A stretch of 64,000 nt of DNA. Source: CAYTEO01 sp964436825 (GTDB lineage Bacteria; Krumholzibacteriota; Krumholzibacteriia; LZORAL124-64-63). The notes beneath the pieces were generated by a model that worked only from the letters and a program-made list of their open reading frames with translations, ran no database searches and was not told where the DNA came from. The stretch spans positions 1 to 64,000 of the forward strand of contig CAYTEO010000003.1 in the NCBI GenBank assembly GCA_964436825.1, given 5' to 3'. Positions 1 through 7,589 of the stretch are shown piece by piece; position 1 is the stretch's first letter, and every line of letters begins with the position of its first letter. Position numbers and translations under genes: made by a program.

Positions 1-496
1 AGCCAGCGACCCGGGCAGCGACCACGCGCACGCTGGCGCGGGGGGGCGGTGCGTAGGGGGTGGGTGAGGGGGCGGGCCGGCGGGCGGCGCGGGCCGGGGC
101 CGGGGGCGCGGGGGGCGGCCGGGGGGCGGGGGCCGTCGGCCGCCGCGGTGCCGTCGCGGGGACGTCCCGGCCCTGCGTCCCGCCGGCGTCGAGCGGCCGC
201 GCCGACTCCTCCCGTTCCACCAGGGGCAGGTAGCGCTTGACCAGCATGTCGGCGATCCCGAACCGGCTGTCCCCGGCGACCTTCTTCGCCAGCTCCTCGT
301 CCAGCATCTGGCGGTAGAGCTTCATCTCCCCGCCCCCGTCCATCAGGCCCGACTCGGGGACGGTCGCCCGCATGCTGTTGAGCATCTGCTGCAGGAAGAG
401 CGACTCGAACTGGACGGCGGCGCGGCGCAGCCTCGCCTCGCGGCGCTGCGCCGGCTGCTTGCCGACCGTCGGTCCCGGTGTGCCCGCGACCCGCAT
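1..496 (-). CDS. flgJ: FlgJ-type rod-binding protein, N-terminal part (runs off window edge)
   Basis: The minus-strand reading frame opens with ATG at 496, preceded by GGAGGCGGG, and stays open to base 1, so the C-terminus is outside the window. Residues about 26-90 carry the FlgJ rod-binding domain: FESLFLQQMLNSMRATVPES, then MKLYRQMLDEELAKKVA, then FGIADMLVKRYLP. In this family the domain caps the growing flagellar rod in the periplasm. From about residue 95 the protein becomes a long Pro/Ala/Arg-rich linker, which suggests that a further domain (in many FlgJ proteins a peptidoglycan hydrolase) follows outside the window; that part is inference. The gene starts 8 bases after the flgI stop and is the last flagellar gene visible here. 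Confidence 0.85.
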   Translation of the reverse strand, partial: MRVAGTPGPTVGKQPAQRREARLRRAAVQFESLFLQQMLNSMRATVPESGLMDGGGEMKLYRQMLDEELAKKVAGDSRFGIADMLVKRYLPLVEREESARPLDAGGTQGRDVPATAPRRPTAPAPRPPPAPPAPARAARRPAPSPTPYAPPPRASVRVVAARVAG

Positions 497-504
497 CCCG
501 CCTC

Positions 505-1641
505 CTACATGATGACCAGCTCTGCCTGCAGCGCCCCGGCCTGCTTCAGGGCCTGCAGGATGCCGATGATGTCCCGGGGCGTCGCCCCGACGTCGTTCAG
601 CAGGTTGACGACGTCGGCGACGGTGCTCGTGGCCGGGACGTGGATGACCGAGGCCTGCTTCTCCTGGACGTCCGCGTTGACGCTGGGGGTGACGACCGTC
701 CGCCCGCTCTCGTTGAAGGAGTTGGGCTGGGAGACGTCGTAGCGGGTCCGGATGACGACCTTCAGGTTCCCCTGGGCGACGGCCGCCTCGCGCAGCTCCA
801 CGCCCTCGCCGACGATGATCGTCCCGGTCCGCTCGTTGATGACGACCCGGGCCGCCTGGTCGCCGTCGGCGGTCAGCTGTCCCATCCGCGAGACGAACGC
901 CACCGGATCGGCGACGAACGCCTCGGGCAGGCGGACGGTGACCCGCTGTGCGGACACGGCCCGCGCCGTGCCGCCGCCGAAGACCCGGTTGATGGCGTCG
1001 GCGATCCGCTGGGCCGTCGTGAAGTCGGGGTTGTGCAGCAGCCAGGTCAGCTCGCCCCCCGTGACGAAGTCACCGGGGACGGGACGGACGATCTTGGCCC
1101 CGCCGGGGATCCTGCCGACGGTGCTGTGGTTCTTGCGGATGGAGTTGTTGGCCCCGCCGGAGACGTTGAAGCCGCCGATGGAGACCGGTCCCTGGGCGAC
1201 GGCGTAGACCTGTCCGTCGATCCCCTTCAGGGTGCTCATGACCAGCACGCCGCCCTCGAGGCTCTTGGCATCGCCCAGCGACGAGACGGTCACGTCGATC
1301 CGCGTCCCGTCGACGTCGCCCGGCGTCGCCTCGGCGGTCAGCAGGACGGCGGCGACGTTCTTCAGCTTGATGAGCGCCGGGTCGACGGTCACGTCCAGCC
1401 TCTCGAGCATGGCCGTCAGGGACTGGACCGTGTAGGCGGAGCTCTGCCCGTCGCCGGTCCCGTTGAGACCGACGACCAGTCCGTAGCCCAGCAGCGGCTG
1501 CCGGTCAGCGCCGGCCAGGCTGGCGATGTCCTTGATGCGCGAGGCGCCGGCCGGCCGCCAGGCCGCCAGCAGCAGGACCAGGGAGACGACCGCGAGCAGC
1601 AGGCCGCGTCCCCGTGTCGTCCGCATCAGCGTGGCGTCCAT
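505..1641 (-). CDS. flgI: Flagellar P-ring protein FlgI
   Basis: FlgI forms the P ring, the bushing around the rod in the peptidoglycan layer. The 378-aa product has the family's usual length. It opens with a Sec signal peptide (hydrophobic core about residues 13-27, cleavage near AGA-SRIKD), followed by the diagnostic start of the mature protein, RIKDIASLAGADRQPLLGYG and LVVGLNGTGDG. Later signatures include NVAAVLLTAEATPG and the C-terminal VNLLNDVGATPRDIIGILQA. The ATG at 1641 has a GGAGGAG site that overlaps the flgH stop codon, so the two genes are tightly coupled. Confidence 0.97.
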   Translation of the reverse strand: MDATLMRTTRGRGLLLAVVSLVLLLAAWRPAGASRIKDIASLAGADRQPLLGYGLVVGLNGTGDGQSSAYTVQSLTAMLERLDVTVDPALIKLKNVAAVLLTAEATPGDVDGTRIDVTVSSLGDAKSLEGGVLVMSTLKGIDGQVYAVAQGPVSIGGFNVSGGANNSIRKNHSTVGRIPGGAKIVRPVPGDFVTGGELTWLLHNPDFTTAQRIADAINRVFGGGTARAVSAQRVTVRLPEAFVADPVAFVSRMGQLTADGDQAARVVINERTGTIIVGEGVELREAAVAQGNLKVVIRTRYDVSQPNSFNESGRTVVTPSVNADVQEKQASVIHVPATSTVADVVNLLNDVGATPRDIIGILQALKQAGALQAELVIM

Positions 1642-1650
1642 CGTCTCCTC

Positions 1651-2238
1651 CTAGAAGAGCCAGTTGACGAGCTTGGTGAACAGTCCCGGCTCGCTCGAGG
1701 CGTTGACCGGCCCGGTCCCGTTGTAGGCGATCCGGGCGTCGGCGATGTAGGTCGAGTAGATCGTGTTGTCGGGACGGATGTCCCGCGCCCGGCAGTAGCC
1801 GGAGATCTCGATGAGCTGCCGCTCGCCGTTGATGTCGACCATGCGGGTTCCCTCCAGCCGGAAGTCGCCGTTGTGCATGACCTCGGCGATGCGCACGGTG
1901 ATCTCCGCCTTCAGGTTGCCGGCGCGCTCCGTCTTGCCGGTCCCGGTGTACTTGTTCTCGCTGTTCAGCCCCCAGCTGGTCAGCACGTCCAGGAAGCCCA
2001 GGCCGGGGCCGCCCTTGACCTCGGACTTGTTGTTGGCGTCGGTCTTGGCCGAGGCGTTGGCCGTGGCCTCCTCGACGATCAGGATCGTGATGATGTCCCC
2101 CACCTTGTGGGCCTTGTAGTTGCTGACCAGCGAGGCGCCCGACTCCAGGTCGATCAGCGGCTCGACGGCCCGCGCCGCCGCGGCCGCCGTCACCAGCGCC
2201 GCCAGGACCAGGACGATTCTCCCGCGCATCCTCATCAC
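1651..2238 (-). CDS. flgH: Flagellar L-ring protein FlgH
   Basis: FlgH makes the outer-membrane L ring. The 195-aa product has a signal sequence and the family core: VGDIITILIVEEATANASAK, then FRLEGTRMVDINGERQLIEI, SGYCRARDI and a terminal LFTKLVNWLF. Most FlgH proteins are lipoproteins, but here the end of the signal peptide reads AAAAARAVEP with no cysteine, so lipidation is not expected. The start is either GTG at 2238 or ATG at 2235; the ATG shares its A with the flgA stop (TGATG). Confidence 0.95.
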   Translation of the reverse strand: MMRMRGRIVLVLAALVTAAAAARAVEPLIDLESGASLVSNYKAHKVGDIITILIVEEATANASAKTDANNKSEVKGGPGLGFLDVLTSWGLNSENKYTGTGKTERAGNLKAEITVRIAEVMHNGDFRLEGTRMVDINGERQLIEISGYCRARDIRPDNTIYSTYIADARIAYNGTGPVNASSEPGLFTKLVNWLF

Positions 2239-3197
2239 CTGCCCCAGGCCACCCGACCGGGTCCGGTGACCCGGCCCTTGATCAGGCGACCGTCGAGTTC
2301 GTTGCGGACATAGATCAACTGGTCGCGGACGCCGTCCTGGCGGGCGACGCCGCTGGTCGTGACGGCGACGGCGCCGCGCCGCAGGATCAGCTCGACCCGC
2401 TCTCCCTGGCGCACCAGCGGGGCCAGGGCGATGTCGCCGCGGCGCAGCGGCTGCCCGGCCGCCACGGGCCGGCGCACGACGACGCCGTCCAGGCCGCCGC
2501 GCCCCTGGACGATGTCGCGGTCGAGGACCGCGGCGTCCTCCCAGCTCCAGGCCAGCAGGTCGGGGGTCAGCAGCTGCCCCTTAGCCAGGTCCCGGACCGC
2601 GCGCGGCACCGGCACCGGCTGGTGGCAGACGACCGTCGCGGTGAAGACGTGTCGCCCCTCGGGCGACGCGACGGCAGCCCGGACCAGGTTCCGCCCCGGC
2701 TGCAGGCGGCGCGGCTCCACGAGCTCCAGACGCCAGCGGTCCCCCACCTGCAGCGACGGCGTCTCGGAGACCAGCTCCAGGCCGGCCGGCGGGGCGCCCG
2801 GTTCGCCGCGCGGCAGCCAGTCCGCCAGCGCGTCCAGCAGGGCCGCGGCGAGCGCGTCCCGGCCCACCCGCATCCCCCTGGCGACCACGGTACAGGTGGC
2901 CGCGCCCTGGCAGACGACATCCCCGGCCCGGTGGCTCAGGCTCAGCTCCCGCAGGACGCCCCGCCGGGTGACGACGAGCCTCCGCCCCGGCGCCAGCCCG
3001 GCAGCCAGGACCAGGTCCGCCACCGCCGGCGGCGGCGGGACGACGGTGACGTCGGCCAGGGTCACCCGGCCGGCCGGCACGACGACGCTGTCGGCCAGGG
3101 CCAGCACCCAGGCCCGTCCCGGCGTCGTCCAGCCCAGGACCGCCAGCGCGAGCGCCAGCAGCGCCGTCAGACCGTGCTGTCGCAGTGGCGTGCGCAT
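2235..3197 (-). CDS. flgA: Flagellar P-ring assembly chaperone FlgA
   Basis: FlgA is the periplasmic chaperone that helps FlgI assemble into the P ring. This 320-aa protein starts at ATG 3197, two bases after the flgG stop; the longer reading frame upstream is an antisense-like extension through flgG. It has a signal peptide (LTALLALALAVLGW), a variable middle, and a C-terminal SAF/FlgA domain at about residues 200-320. The SAF part reads VPRAVRDLAKGQLLTPDLLA, and VVRRPVAAGQPLRRGDI is the typical beta-clip core. It overlaps flgH, which it serves functionally through flgI. Confidence 0.93.
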   Translation of the reverse strand: MRTPLRQHGLTALLALALAVLGWTTPGRAWVLALADSVVVPAGRVTLADVTVVPPPPAVADLVLAAGLAPGRRLVVTRRGVLRELSLSHRAGDVVCQGAATCTVVARGMRVGRDALAAALLDALADWLPRGEPGAPPAGLELVSETPSLQVGDRWRLELVEPRRLQPGRNLVRAAVASPEGRHVFTATVVCHQPVPVPRAVRDLAKGQLLTPDLLAWSWEDAAVLDRDIVQGRGGLDGVVVRRPVAAGQPLRRGDIALAPLVRQGERVELILRRGAVAVTTSGVARQDGVRDQLIYVRNELDGRLIKGRVTGPGRVAWGR

Positions 3198-3199
3198 CG

Positions 3200-3985
3200 C
3201 TACCTCTTGAGCGAGTTGACGACCTGCATCATCTCGTCGGCCATGGAGATCGTCTTGGCGTTCAGCTCGTAGGCCCGCTGGGCCGTGATCATCTTGACCA
3301 GCTCCTCGACCGTCTCGACGTTGCTCATCTCCAGGAACCCGGCGGCGATCTCCCCCAGCCCGTCCTGGCCGGCACCGCTGAGCAGCGGCTTGCCGCTGTT
3401 GGGCGACTCGAGGAAGACGTTCCCCCCGCGGCTGGTCAGTCCGCTGGGGTTGGCGAACTTGGCCAGCTCGATCCTGCCCACGTCCTGGACCGTCGCCGAG
3501 TCGCCGGCCAGCAGGACCGAGACGGTCCCGTCGCGGGCGATGTTGATCTCGGTGGCGTCCAGGGGGATCTGGATCGACGGCTCGAGCCGGTAGCCGGCCG
3601 AGGTGACGACGTTGCGCTCCGCGTCCAGCTTGAAGGAACCGTCCCGGGTGTAGCCGATGCTCCCGTCCGGAAGGCGGATCTGGAAGAAGCCGTCGCCCTC
3701 GATCATCAGGTCCAGGGGGTTGCCGGTCTGCTGGACGAGTCCCTGGGTGAACGAGCGGTCGGTGGCCACGAGCTTGACACCGTGGCCGATTTCGATCCGG
3801 GTCGGCGCGCTGTCGCCGCCGCCGCGGCCGGTGGGCACGATCGACTCGTAGAGCAGGTCCTGGAACTCGGCGTGGCTCTTCTTGTAGCCGGTCGTGTTGA
3901 CGTTGGCCAGGTTGTTGGAGATCGTGTCGATGTTCGTCTGCTGCGCCTTCATCCCCGACGCGGCGCTCAACATCGCTCTCAGCAT
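3200..3985 (-). CDS. flgG: Flagellar distal rod protein FlgG
   Basis: The distal rod subunit has 261 aa, normal for FlgG. The N-terminal axial motif is MLRAMLSAASGMKAQQTN followed by ISNNLANVNTTGYKK; the middle contains GNPLDLMIEGDGFFQI; the C-terminal helix ends with ITAQRAYELNAKTISMADEM and VNSLKR. These terminal heptad regions build the rod. It lies 14 bases downstream of flgF and 2 bases upstream of flgA. Confidence 0.97.
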   Translation of the reverse strand: MLRAMLSAASGMKAQQTNIDTISNNLANVNTTGYKKSHAEFQDLLYESIVPTGRGGGDSAPTRIEIGHGVKLVATDRSFTQGLVQQTGNPLDLMIEGDGFFQIRLPDGSIGYTRDGSFKLDAERNVVTSAGYRLEPSIQIPLDATEINIARDGTVSVLLAGDSATVQDVGRIELAKFANPSGLTSRGGNVFLESPNSGKPLLSGAGQDGLGEIAAGFLEMSNVETVEELVKMITAQRAYELNAKTISMADEMMQVVNSLKR

Positions 3986-3999
3986 CGTTCACCGCCTTG

Positions 4000-4773
4000 T
4001 TACGCCTTGCGGCTCAGGTCGTTGACCGCTTTGCCCAGGATGCGGTCCGCGTTCTGCAGCACCTTGGATTCGAGCTGGAACGCCCGCTGGGCGGCGATCA
4101 TCGCCACCATCGTCTCCACGGGATCGGCGTTGCTCTCCTCAAGCATGCCCTGTTCCACCTGGACCTCCTGCTCGGGCACGGGCCGGGCCGCCATCTTCTC
4201 CGGCCGGGACATCAGGGACCCTCCCATGTGCCGCAGCAGGCCCGGATCGTCGAAGGTGACGACGGCCAGGCGTCCCACCTGGGCACCGTCGACGGTGATC
4301 GTGCCGTCGGTGTCGATCCGGATCTCGCCGTCGGGCAGCTCGATGGGTCCCCCCGTGCCCAGGACGGGATCGCCCGCCTGGGTCACCAGTCGCCGCCGGG
4401 CGTCGATGGTGAAGTTCCCGTCGCGGGTGTAGTACTCCCGTCCGTCGCGCTGGATCTTGAAGAAGCCCTCGCCCCGCAGGGCGACGTGGGTCGGCTCGCC
4501 GGTCTGGCGCAGCGGCCCCTGGGTCATGTCGATGGGAGCGCGGACGTCGAGGATCAGGTCCCGCACCGTGCGGCCGGCCAGCCCCGTCGGGACCGGGGGC
4601 GTCGTTCCCGGGGACGCGCCCGGCTGCGTGTCCGGGGGCGTCCTCTCGACGACCTCGCTGAGGACCCGCTTGAAGCCCGTGGTGTTGACGTTGGCCAGGT
4701 TGTTGGCCAGGACGTTCACCTTGGTCAGCTGGATGTTCATGGCGGTCTCGGCGGACCGCAGCCCCTTGAGCAT
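4000..4773 (-). CDS. flgF: Flagellar rod protein FlgF
   Basis: This is the proximal rod protein FlgF, or a second FlgG-like rod subunit: 257 aa with MLKGLRSAETAMNIQ, NVLANNLANVNTTGFKR, the flagellin-like core VALRGEGFFKIQ and YYTRDGNFTIDARRRL, and the C-terminal IAAQRAFQLESKVLQNADRI. An insertion rich in Pro/Thr (about residues 45-65) replaces the usual short loop. A GGAGG site sits just upstream of the ATG at 4773. It is the first gene of the flagellar operon and follows a sigma-54-type promoter. Confidence 0.93.
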   Translation of the reverse strand: MLKGLRSAETAMNIQLTKVNVLANNLANVNTTGFKRVLSEVVERTPPDTQPGASPGTTPPVPTGLAGRTVRDLILDVRAPIDMTQGPLRQTGEPTHVALRGEGFFKIQRDGREYYTRDGNFTIDARRRLVTQAGDPVLGTGGPIELPDGEIRIDTDGTITVDGAQVGRLAVVTFDDPGLLRHMGGSLMSRPEKMAARPVPEQEVQVEQGMLEESNADPVETMVAMIAAQRAFQLESKVLQNADRILGKAVNDLSRKA

Positions 4774-4809
4774 CGTTCACCTCCACGCTTGTTCGGGCGC
4801 GGAGAGCAC

Positions 4810-4825
4810 GGCAAGGGACGTGCCA
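4810..4825 (-). promoter_or_regulatory. Sigma-54 (RpoN) -24/-12 promoter of flgF operon
   Basis: The minus strand reads TGGCACGTCCCTTGCC. This matches the sigma-54 consensus TGGCACG-N4-TTGC exactly, with GG at 4824-4823 and GC at 4812-4811 separated by the required 10 bases. Transcription would start near 4799, about 26 bases before the flgF ATG. The same 16 bases occur on the plus strand at 8299-8314 in front of a fimbrial gene. Confidence 0.85.
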
Positions 4826-4942
4826 CCGGCGCGAACGGCGACGGCTGCCGGTGGCCGGCCGGTAAGGCGCGTGCGGGAAGGTGTCTGGAGGAATCGAGCG
4901 GGGACGCGATGCGGGACGCGGGGGAACCGGGGACGGGCCGGA

Positions 4943-4977
4943 GCCGGCGGCGTGGTCACGCATCGACCACCGCCGGC
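4943..4977 (-). terminator. Hairpin downstream of pilZ gene
   Basis: An inverted repeat with a two-base bulge (arms 4943-4957 and 4965-4977, 7-base loop) lies about 35 bases after the pilZ stop. It is very GC-rich but has no U-run behind it, so it may end pilZ transcripts with Rho or protect their 3' end rather than act as a classical intrinsic terminator. Confidence 0.4.
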
Positions 4978-5012
4978 CGGTCCTCGACCAGTCGACCGGT
5001 GCGCCGGAAGGC

Positions 5013-5405
5013 TCAGGAGGCGGCGGCCAGCAGGCTCGAGATGTGCTGCTGGAGATGCTCCAGGCCGTCGCTGTCGATGTGGGTGAAGAAGACGGCGATC
5101 TCGTAGTGCGCCGCCGTCTCGTTCTCCGTCTCGGGCAGGACCCGCACGACGATGCCCTCGCAGCTGGCGGTCACGGTCCGCCGCTGGCCGTCCTCGCCCT
5201 CGACGGGCAGCTCCAGGTCCATGTCCAGCTTCGTCATCGGCTCGATGTAGTGGTCCGACTTGAAGTAGATGCCCGAGGTACTGATGTTGAGGGTCTCCAT
5301 CGTGGCCGGCACCTGCCGCCCGTCGGGCAACGGGACGTTGACCGAGAGGCGCAGGTTGGCCTCGACACGCTGGCCCTTGCGACGATCTTGCTGCTGGCTC
5401 GCCAT
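5013..5405 (-). CDS. PilZ-domain c-di-GMP receptor
   Basis: A 130-aa single PilZ domain. Both c-di-GMP-binding motifs are intact: the RxxxR element (RKGQR, residues about 9-13) and the NISTSG element (D/NxSxxG type, about residues 42-47). PilZ proteins of this kind usually bind c-di-GMP and regulate motility, adhesion or exopolysaccharide. The start at 5405 has an AAGGAG site; a longer reading frame upstream lacks support. It sits between the flagellar and the fimbrial loci, which makes a motile/sessile switching role plausible, but that is inference from context. Confidence 0.9.
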   Translation of the reverse strand: MASQQQDRRKGQRVEANLRLSVNVPLPDGRQVPATMETLNISTSGIYFKSDHYIEPMTKLDMDLELPVEGEDGQRRTVTASCEGIVVRVLPETENETAAHYEIAVFFTHIDSDGLEHLQQHISSLLAAAS

Positions 5406-5469
5406 CGTTCCGACTCCTTTGCGGCGATCACTCCGTCCTGGATGCGGGACACCCGACCCCGGTGCGAAT

Positions 5470-5498
5470 TTCATACCAGAGTGGTCCCTCCACGTCAA
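5470..5498 (-). promoter_or_regulatory. Sigma-70-like promoter of pilZ gene
   Basis: The minus strand has TTGACG (5498-5493), a 17-base spacer and TATGAA (5475-5470). Initiation near 5463 would give a leader of roughly 58 bases before the pilZ ATG. So the PilZ gene appears to have a housekeeping promoter, unlike the sigma-54 promoter of the neighbouring flagellar operon. Confidence 0.65.
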
Positions 5499-5579
5499 TG
5501 GAGAGACCGGAGCGTCCCGGCGGTGCCGGTCACGGTGTCGAGAGACGGGCGATGGGATGGCAAGGTACCGGCGACGGGA

Positions 5580-5607
5580 CCGGCCGGCGCTCCAGGGCGC
5601 CGGCCGG
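5580..5607 (-). terminator. Perfect GC-rich hairpin after the 29-aa gene
   Basis: Perfect 11-bp stem (arms 5580-5590 and 5597-5607) with a 6-base loop TCCAGG, beginning 4 bases after the TAA stop of the small basic protein gene. There is no U-tract after it. It probably ends or protects this short transcript. Confidence 0.55.
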
Positions 5608-5611
5608 TGGA

Positions 5612-5701
5612 TTACTTCTTCTTGTGGCGGTTCTTGCGCAGACGCTTCTTGCGCTTGTGGGTCGCGATCTTCTTGCGCTTCCGCTTCCGTCCGTTGGGCA
5701 T
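5612..5701 (-). CDS. 29-aa very basic protein, bS22/AURKAIP1-COX24 type
   Basis: A complete mini-gene of 30 codons: ATG at 5701 with an AGGAAAGG site, stop TAA at 5612. The product starts MPNGRKRKRKKIATHKRKK and ends RLRKNRHKKK, so about two thirds of the residues are Lys, Arg or His. The pattern matches the AURKAIP1/COX24-type small proteins annotated in Bacteroidota, related to mycobacterial bS22, a decoding-region ribosomal protein. A ribosomal role is therefore likely by family; it cannot be shown from sequence alone. The gene has its own promoter, a hairpin in its 5' leader and a hairpin right after the stop. Confidence 0.85.
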   Translation of the reverse strand: MPNGRKRKRKKIATHKRKKRLRKNRHKKK

Positions 5702-5747
5702 GGGTCAGTCCGCCTTTCCTGCGCCGGCGCGTCCACCGGCTATCCGG

Positions 5748-5769
5748 GGGATCACCCGCCGGTGATCCC
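5748..5769 (-). promoter_or_regulatory. Perfect stem-loop in 5' leader of the 29-aa gene
   Basis: GGGATCACC and GGTGATCCC form a perfect 9-bp inverted repeat with a 4-base loop, lying between the predicted start of transcription (about 5792) and the start codon. Leaders of ribosomal protein genes often carry autoregulatory structures. The position would suit that, or an operator for a dimeric repressor. Confidence 0.55.
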
Positions 5770-5798
5770 GATCTTGTCCTCACGCGTAAGGGACGAGG

Positions 5799-5827
5799 AA
5801 TATAACAGAATAGCGCAGGCGACACAA
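5799..5827 (-). promoter_or_regulatory. Sigma-70-like promoter of the 29-aa gene
   Basis: The minus strand has TTGTGT (5827-5822), 17 bases, then TATATT (5804-5799), with TGT just before the -10. The region is AT-rich compared with its surroundings, as expected of a strong promoter in a GC-rich genome. Confidence 0.65.
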
Positions 5828-5830
5828 AAG

Positions 5831-5970
5831 AATGTTTCCCGCGCTTGCCGCGTGCCCCGCCGACCGGATCCGACAACGTCAGCGAGCGTCGTGGGTCGCC
5901 GGCACAATCACCTGCAGCGCAGGAAACATTTCTGCCGGCGACCCATCAAGAGGCGGGCCACGAGCCCGCC
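5831..5970. other. Gene-free stretch with nested and crossing inverted repeats
   Basis: No gene is supported between 5702 and 6115. Within it lie: (a) a perfect 13-bp inverted repeat, arms 5892-5904 and 5933-5945; (b) a small hairpin inside its loop, CCTGC/GCAGG at 5911-5923; (c) a 15-base inverted repeat with one mismatch, AATGTTTCCCGCGCT at 5831-5845 against 5915-5929; and (d) a 7-bp perfect hairpin at 5952-5970. Pair (c) crosses pair (a), so they either form a pseudoknot or exclude each other. On the minus strand repeat (c) is followed by TCTTTT. A weak GCCCC/GGGGC hairpin lies at 6046-6058; I see nothing else to 6115. I recognise no tRNA, tmRNA, SRP, 6S or RNase P signature. Confidence 0.6.
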
Positions 5971-6115
5971 CCTCGTCGCGACATCCTCAACTCACTGTAC
6001 CCTGGGAGGTTACGCTGTCGGACACCGTCGGCTGCGGCGCGGCGAGCCCCGCCGGGGCGTTGCGTTTTCCCCGCCGGGCCCTCCCTCACGGGGCATTTCG
6101 CCACCCTCGCGGACC

Positions 6116-7501
6116 CTATGCTCCCTCACCGGAAAGGGCGCGGAACAGGTCGGCGTGCCGGTCGGTGAACCGGCAATCGCGCCGGGCCATGACGATCGTG
6201 GCCGTCTCGATGGCCCGGTCCACCTGGAAACGGCGATGGCCACGGCCGTCGCCCCAGGTGAAGTTCGGCAGGGTGCTGCGCGGGAAACCGGCCGCGAAGA
6301 CGTTGCTGGCGAACCCCACGGTCGTGCCCGTGTTGAAGGTCGTCCCGATGGCGCTCTTGGCGTGCTCGGCCATCATCAGGCCGACGAAGCGGTGTCCCGT
6401 CGCCACCGGCCCCAGGCCGTAGTTGACCTTGATCTCGCCGTAGTTGTTCTTCAGGTCGCTGCAGGTCGTGTCGGCACCCAGGTTGCACCAGCTGCCGATG
6501 ACGGCGTGACCGATGAAGCCGGCGTGCTGCTTGTTGACCAGGGGGGCCAGCTGCGTCTCGGCGATCTCTCCCGCCAGTCGGCAGCAGGGACCGGCCGCCG
6601 TCTCGCCGCCGATGGCGGCGCCCGCCTTGACCCGTGTCCCTGCCCCCAGGTAGAGGGGGCCAGCCAGCACCACGTGGGGCTGGACCGTCACCCCGGCGTC
6701 CAGGATGACCGGGCCGTGCCGTGCGTCCAGGACGACCCCCGGTGCCAGCTCGACGTCCGGACCGAGCAGGATCCCCCCCTCTCCCCTGGCCCAGACGCCG
6801 TCGGGCAGGCCCGACCCGTCGCTCCTGCGCCACGGGCCGATCACCGACCAGTCCGGCAGCCGATCGGAGACGACACCGAACAGCCGCCGCTCCACGCGGC
6901 CCCCGTCCAGCAGGCGCGCGTCCGCCTCGATCTGCCCGGCCAGCCGCGGGACGACGTCCCAGAGATGGACCAGCGCGGTCGGCGCGCCGTCGGACGACGG
7001 CGCCACGGACGGCAACCGGGGCTGCCACGGTTCGGCCACGACGCCGTCGCGGGTCCAGGCCCCCGCCTCCGCCTGGCGTCGCTCCCAGTCCTGCCAGTCG
7101 TCCAGCAGACCGGGCAGATCCCGCGCCCCGCAGCGCAGGGCCAGCACACCGGCCTCGTCGCGGCGCAGCGCCGGTGCGGGATCGTCCAGCAGTGCCCGGA
7201 TCTCGTCCGGCCGGCAGAGGACCCGCCCCGCGAGCAGCAGGACGCTCTCGACGGACCCCGCTTCCCGCCGGACGGCCTCGGTCCCGACGCGGAAACCCGC
7301 GGGGGCGGTCGCCTCCTGGAGCGGATGCAGCAGCGAGCGGGGCCAGAGGGCGGCGACGACGTCGTCGCGACCGGCCAGCAGCAACGCCAGCCTCTCGCGC
7401 GGTGTCAACAGGCCACAGGGGATCTCGTAGGTCGGGACGCTCCAGCTCAGCGGCCGCAGCCGCTGGGCCGTGTGATCCTCGAACAGGACGACCAATTGCA
7501 T
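6116..7501 (-). CDS. GlmU-like sugar nucleotidyltransferase / left-handed beta-helix protein
   Basis: A 461-aa two-part protein. The N-terminal half starts MQLVVLFEDHTAQRLRPLSW and lacks the usual GxGTRM signature of GlmU. It resembles the divergent nucleotidyltransferase domain (NTP_transf_4) found in Bacteroidota GlmU-like proteins. From about residue 245 it has hexapeptide-repeat beta-helix sequence: ILLGPDVELAPGVVLDARHG, GAGTRVKAGAAIGGETAAG and HAVIGSWCNLGADTTCSDLK. By family it may activate or acetylate a sugar nucleotide for envelope glycans; the substrate is unknown. The start at 7501 has AAAGGG upstream. It is transcribed divergently from the fimbrial locus. Confidence 0.75.
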   Translation of the reverse strand: MQLVVLFEDHTAQRLRPLSWSVPTYEIPCGLLTPRERLALLLAGRDDVVAALWPRSLLHPLQEATAPAGFRVGTEAVRREAGSVESVLLLAGRVLCRPDEIRALLDDPAPALRRDEAGVLALRCGARDLPGLLDDWQDWERRQAEAGAWTRDGVVAEPWQPRLPSVAPSSDGAPTALVHLWDVVPRLAGQIEADARLLDGGRVERRLFGVVSDRLPDWSVIGPWRRSDGSGLPDGVWARGEGGILLGPDVELAPGVVLDARHGPVILDAGVTVQPHVVLAGPLYLGAGTRVKAGAAIGGETAAGPCCRLAGEIAETQLAPLVNKQHAGFIGHAVIGSWCNLGADTTCSDLKNNYGEIKVNYGLGPVATGHRFVGLMMAEHAKSAIGTTFNTGTTVGFASNVFAAGFPRSTLPNFTWGDGRGHRRFQVDRAIETATIVMARRDCRFTDRHADLFRALSGEGA

Positions 7502-7589
7502 CGTTCCGGTCCCTTTCTGCATCGTCAGCGGCCATCCCGGGGCCGCAGCGTGGGCACTGTGTCTACGCTCCCCCAACAGGTTGCGCCGT

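Noticed and set aside
49..240. 63-aa plus-strand ORF at the window start
   Set aside because: Opposite the Pro/Ala-rich linker of FlgJ; Arg/Gly-only composition.
478..2313. 611-codon open frame on the plus strand
   Set aside because: It is antisense to flgI and flgH, which have clear domains, signal peptides and ribosome sites. High GC makes stop codons rare on the opposite strand.
5831..5970. Integron attC site or transposon ends as explanation of the inverted repeats
   Set aside because: No RYYYAAC/GTTRRRY core sites, no transposase or integrase, and no target duplication nearby.
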